Positions 6,445 through 7,468 of a stretch of DNA of 7,468 nucleotides are shown here, one piece after another. A program made the translations under genes and the position numbers. The stretch comes from Acidobacteriaceae bacterium. GTDB taxonomy: Bacteria; Acidobacteriota; Terriglobia; Terriglobales; Acidobacteriaceae. The notes below the pieces were generated by a model. It made no database searches. It saw only the letters and a program-made list of their open reading frames with translations, and had not been told where the DNA came from. Where the stretch lies: assembly GCA_003154055.1 (NCBI GenBank), contig PMCH01000351.1, positions 6,360 through 13,827 of the forward strand, read 5' to 3'. Positions within the stretch are counted from its first letter, which is position 1. The number at the start of each line of letters is the position of its first letter.

Positions 6445-6466
6445 GGACGGACGAGGGCGTCCGTCC
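6445..6466 (-). repeat. Palindromic element, copy A, directly after the permease stop
   Basis: Perfect nine-base arms (GGACGGACG and CGTCCGTCC) with a 4-base loop, fitting the consensus shared with 1712-1733 and 3388-3409. In the direction of transcription it begins on the very next base after the permease TAA (6467-6469). In the minus-strand RNA, CGTCCG within it can also pair with the following CGGGCG (one G-U), giving a competing stem as at 1705-1733. Confidence 0.72.
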
Positions 6467-7468
6467 TTACGTGGATCTTGCTGCTTCCACGCTTTCTACC
6501 TGCGAGGTTCGCGCTGCTTTCATTCGGCCGTACACAAAAAAGAAGAACGCGGCCAGGGCGAGAAAGAATGCGGTGAATCCGAACATCTTGATTTCGTACT
6601 TCCAGATCGATGTGATCTGCTTCGCGGGGAAAAACGCCAGGGCAATTCCCAGCGCAGTGGTGAGAAAGCCGCTGAGGCCGGCGAAGATAAGCGTTCCGCG
6701 GCGGTAGCGCGCACCGGCCATATCTCCGCGGAAGGCAAATTTCAGCAGCGCGGCGAATACGTACAGGAACGGCACCAGTTGCAGAACCACAGCCAGCGAC
6801 AGCATGGTCTGGAAAGCTTCCTGCACGCCGCCGGACGCAGTGAAGTTGATTACGATCAGGATGAGCGAAACGACCGCCTGCACGATCAACGCGGCGTGGG
6901 GCGTCGCGTACTTTGGATGGACTTTCCCCAGCCAGGACGGCATGTAGGAATCAAGGCCTGCGACGAAGGGGATGCGCGCCGAGCCCCCCATCCACGCCGA
7001 ACCGATGCCCGCGATCGAGAGACTGAGCATGACCGCGAATGGAGTGATGACCCACGCCACGCCGACTTCTCCCGCAATGTGGCTGACTGCCTGCACGATT
7101 CCCTGCAGCACACTGATGTCATTTTTGCCGACCGCAACCAGTAAAGTGAGGGTAGCTCCGATATAAAGCGCGCCGGAGATCATCCCGCCCCAGGCGACGG
7201 CACCGGGCAACGTCCTTTGCGGATCGCGAATTTCGTCACCCATCACGGAGGCCAGTTCCAGTCCAACCAAGCCGAAGCAGATTACGCCGAAGGAATTCAA
7301 GACAAACCTGGGCTCCGCGGGAATACGGAAATCGGCGGCGGTAACCGGCGTGCCGAAGCGCGACCACACGGTGATTCCCAGGCCAATCAGGACCGCGGCC
7401 GCGAGGAACGTCCCAATGGCGCCCAGGTTGTTGAGCCACTTCCCAACCCCCAGCCCGACTATATTCAG
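6467..7468 (-). CDS. APC-family amino acid/polyamine permease, C-terminal part (cut by the right edge)
   Basis: The open frame enters from the right edge and gives 333 residues before TAA at 6469-6467. A GTG at 7369 is not the start, because the frame continues upstream with LNIVGLGVGKWLNNLGAIGTF, a stretch typical of mid-protein loops in APC permeases. By eye, eight membrane segments are visible, at about residues 15-35, 55-75, 90-113, 137-157, 191-209, 220-243, 260-280 and 293-314. As the family usually has 12, about four segments are missing off the edge. GDEIRDPQRTLP (77-88) and ARIPFVAGLDSYMP (164-177) match conserved APC loops. It should sit in the inner membrane and import an amino acid or polyamine, or exchange one for another. 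Its place upstream of the degradative genes suggests GABA, putrescine, beta-alanine or a similar amine, which sequence alone cannot decide. The tail after the last segment is short and charged. Confidence 0.9.
   Translation of the reverse strand: MNIVGLGVGKWLNNLGAIGTFLAAAVLIGLGITVWSRFGTPVTAADFRIPAEPRFVLNSFGVICFGLVGLELASVMGDEIRDPQRTLPGAVAWGGMISGALYIGATLTLLVAVGKNDISVLQGIVQAVSHIAGEVGVAWVITPFAVMLSLSIAGIGSAWMGGSARIPFVAGLDSYMPSWLGKVHPKYATPHAALIVQAVVSLILIVINFTASGGVQEAFQTMLSLAVVLQLVPFLYVFAALLKFAFRGDMAGARYRRGTLIFAGLSGFLTTALGIALAFFPAKQITSIWKYEIKMFGFTAFFLALAAFFFFVYGRMKAARTSQVESVEAARST

Noticed and set aside
6399..6466. Rho-independent terminators between permease and aldehyde dehydrogenase
   Set aside because: The stems are strong but no T-run follows any of them on the minus strand, so I list them as palindromic repeats.
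7367..7369. GTG as start of the permease
   Set aside because: The same frame is open to the window edge and encodes a conserved APC segment upstream, so the gene is truncated by the window and does not start here.
1..7468. A defence system, prophage or other exotic accessory island
   Set aside because: Every complete gene is a recognisable metabolic enzyme or transporter with intact motifs. No nuclease, integrase, reverse transcriptase or toxin-like protein is present.

Overview
The window is about 60% GC by eye and reads as a chromosomal piece of a soil-type bacterium, most likely an acidobacterium (Acidobacteriota, Koribacter-like). That guess is an inference. It rests on the style of the proteins and on the short palindromes between the genes, such as CGGGGC-TAAA-GCCCCG and GGCACGAC-TGAA-GTCGTGCC, which I associate from memory with those genomes. 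No rRNA, tRNA, CRISPR array or insertion sequence is visible.

All six genes lie on the minus strand and are read from right to left. The order is: the C-terminal 333 residues of an APC-family amino acid/polyamine permease (6467-7468, cut by the right edge); a hydrolytic NAD(P)-dependent aldehyde dehydrogenase (4858-6339); a 4-aminobutyrate-type aminotransferase, gabT-like (3375-4751); a CoA-acylating (methyl)malonate-semialdehyde dehydrogenase, mmsA-like (1748-3238); a class III omega-amino-acid aminotransferase (343-1680); and, after a hairpin, the first 72 codons of a secreted protein (1-217, cut by the left edge) that looks like the leader of a c-type cytochrome.

Together the first five genes look like an uptake-and-degradation cluster for omega-amino acids or polyamine products. 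The permease would bring in the amine. The two aminotransferase/aldehyde dehydrogenase pairs would each remove an amino group and oxidise the semialdehyde. A plausible split is GABA to succinate (or 4-aminobutanal to GABA and onward) for one pair, and beta-alanine or 3-aminoisobutyrate to acetyl- or propionyl-CoA for the other. Exact substrates cannot be fixed from sequence.

The least ordinary part is the DNA between the genes. All gaps are 67-136 bases and four of the five are rich in palindromes. Three copies of one hairpin family (1712-1733, 3388-3409, 6445-6466) each sit within about 15 bases of a stop codon, with base-pair-preserving differences in the stem. One copy is translated as the C-terminal tail of the GabT-like protein. 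A heptamer repeat array with an inverted counterpart (4758-4850) ends seven bases before the gabT start. An operator-like 12-bp palindrome overlaps a candidate promoter before mmsA. No stretch over 300 bases lacks a gene.
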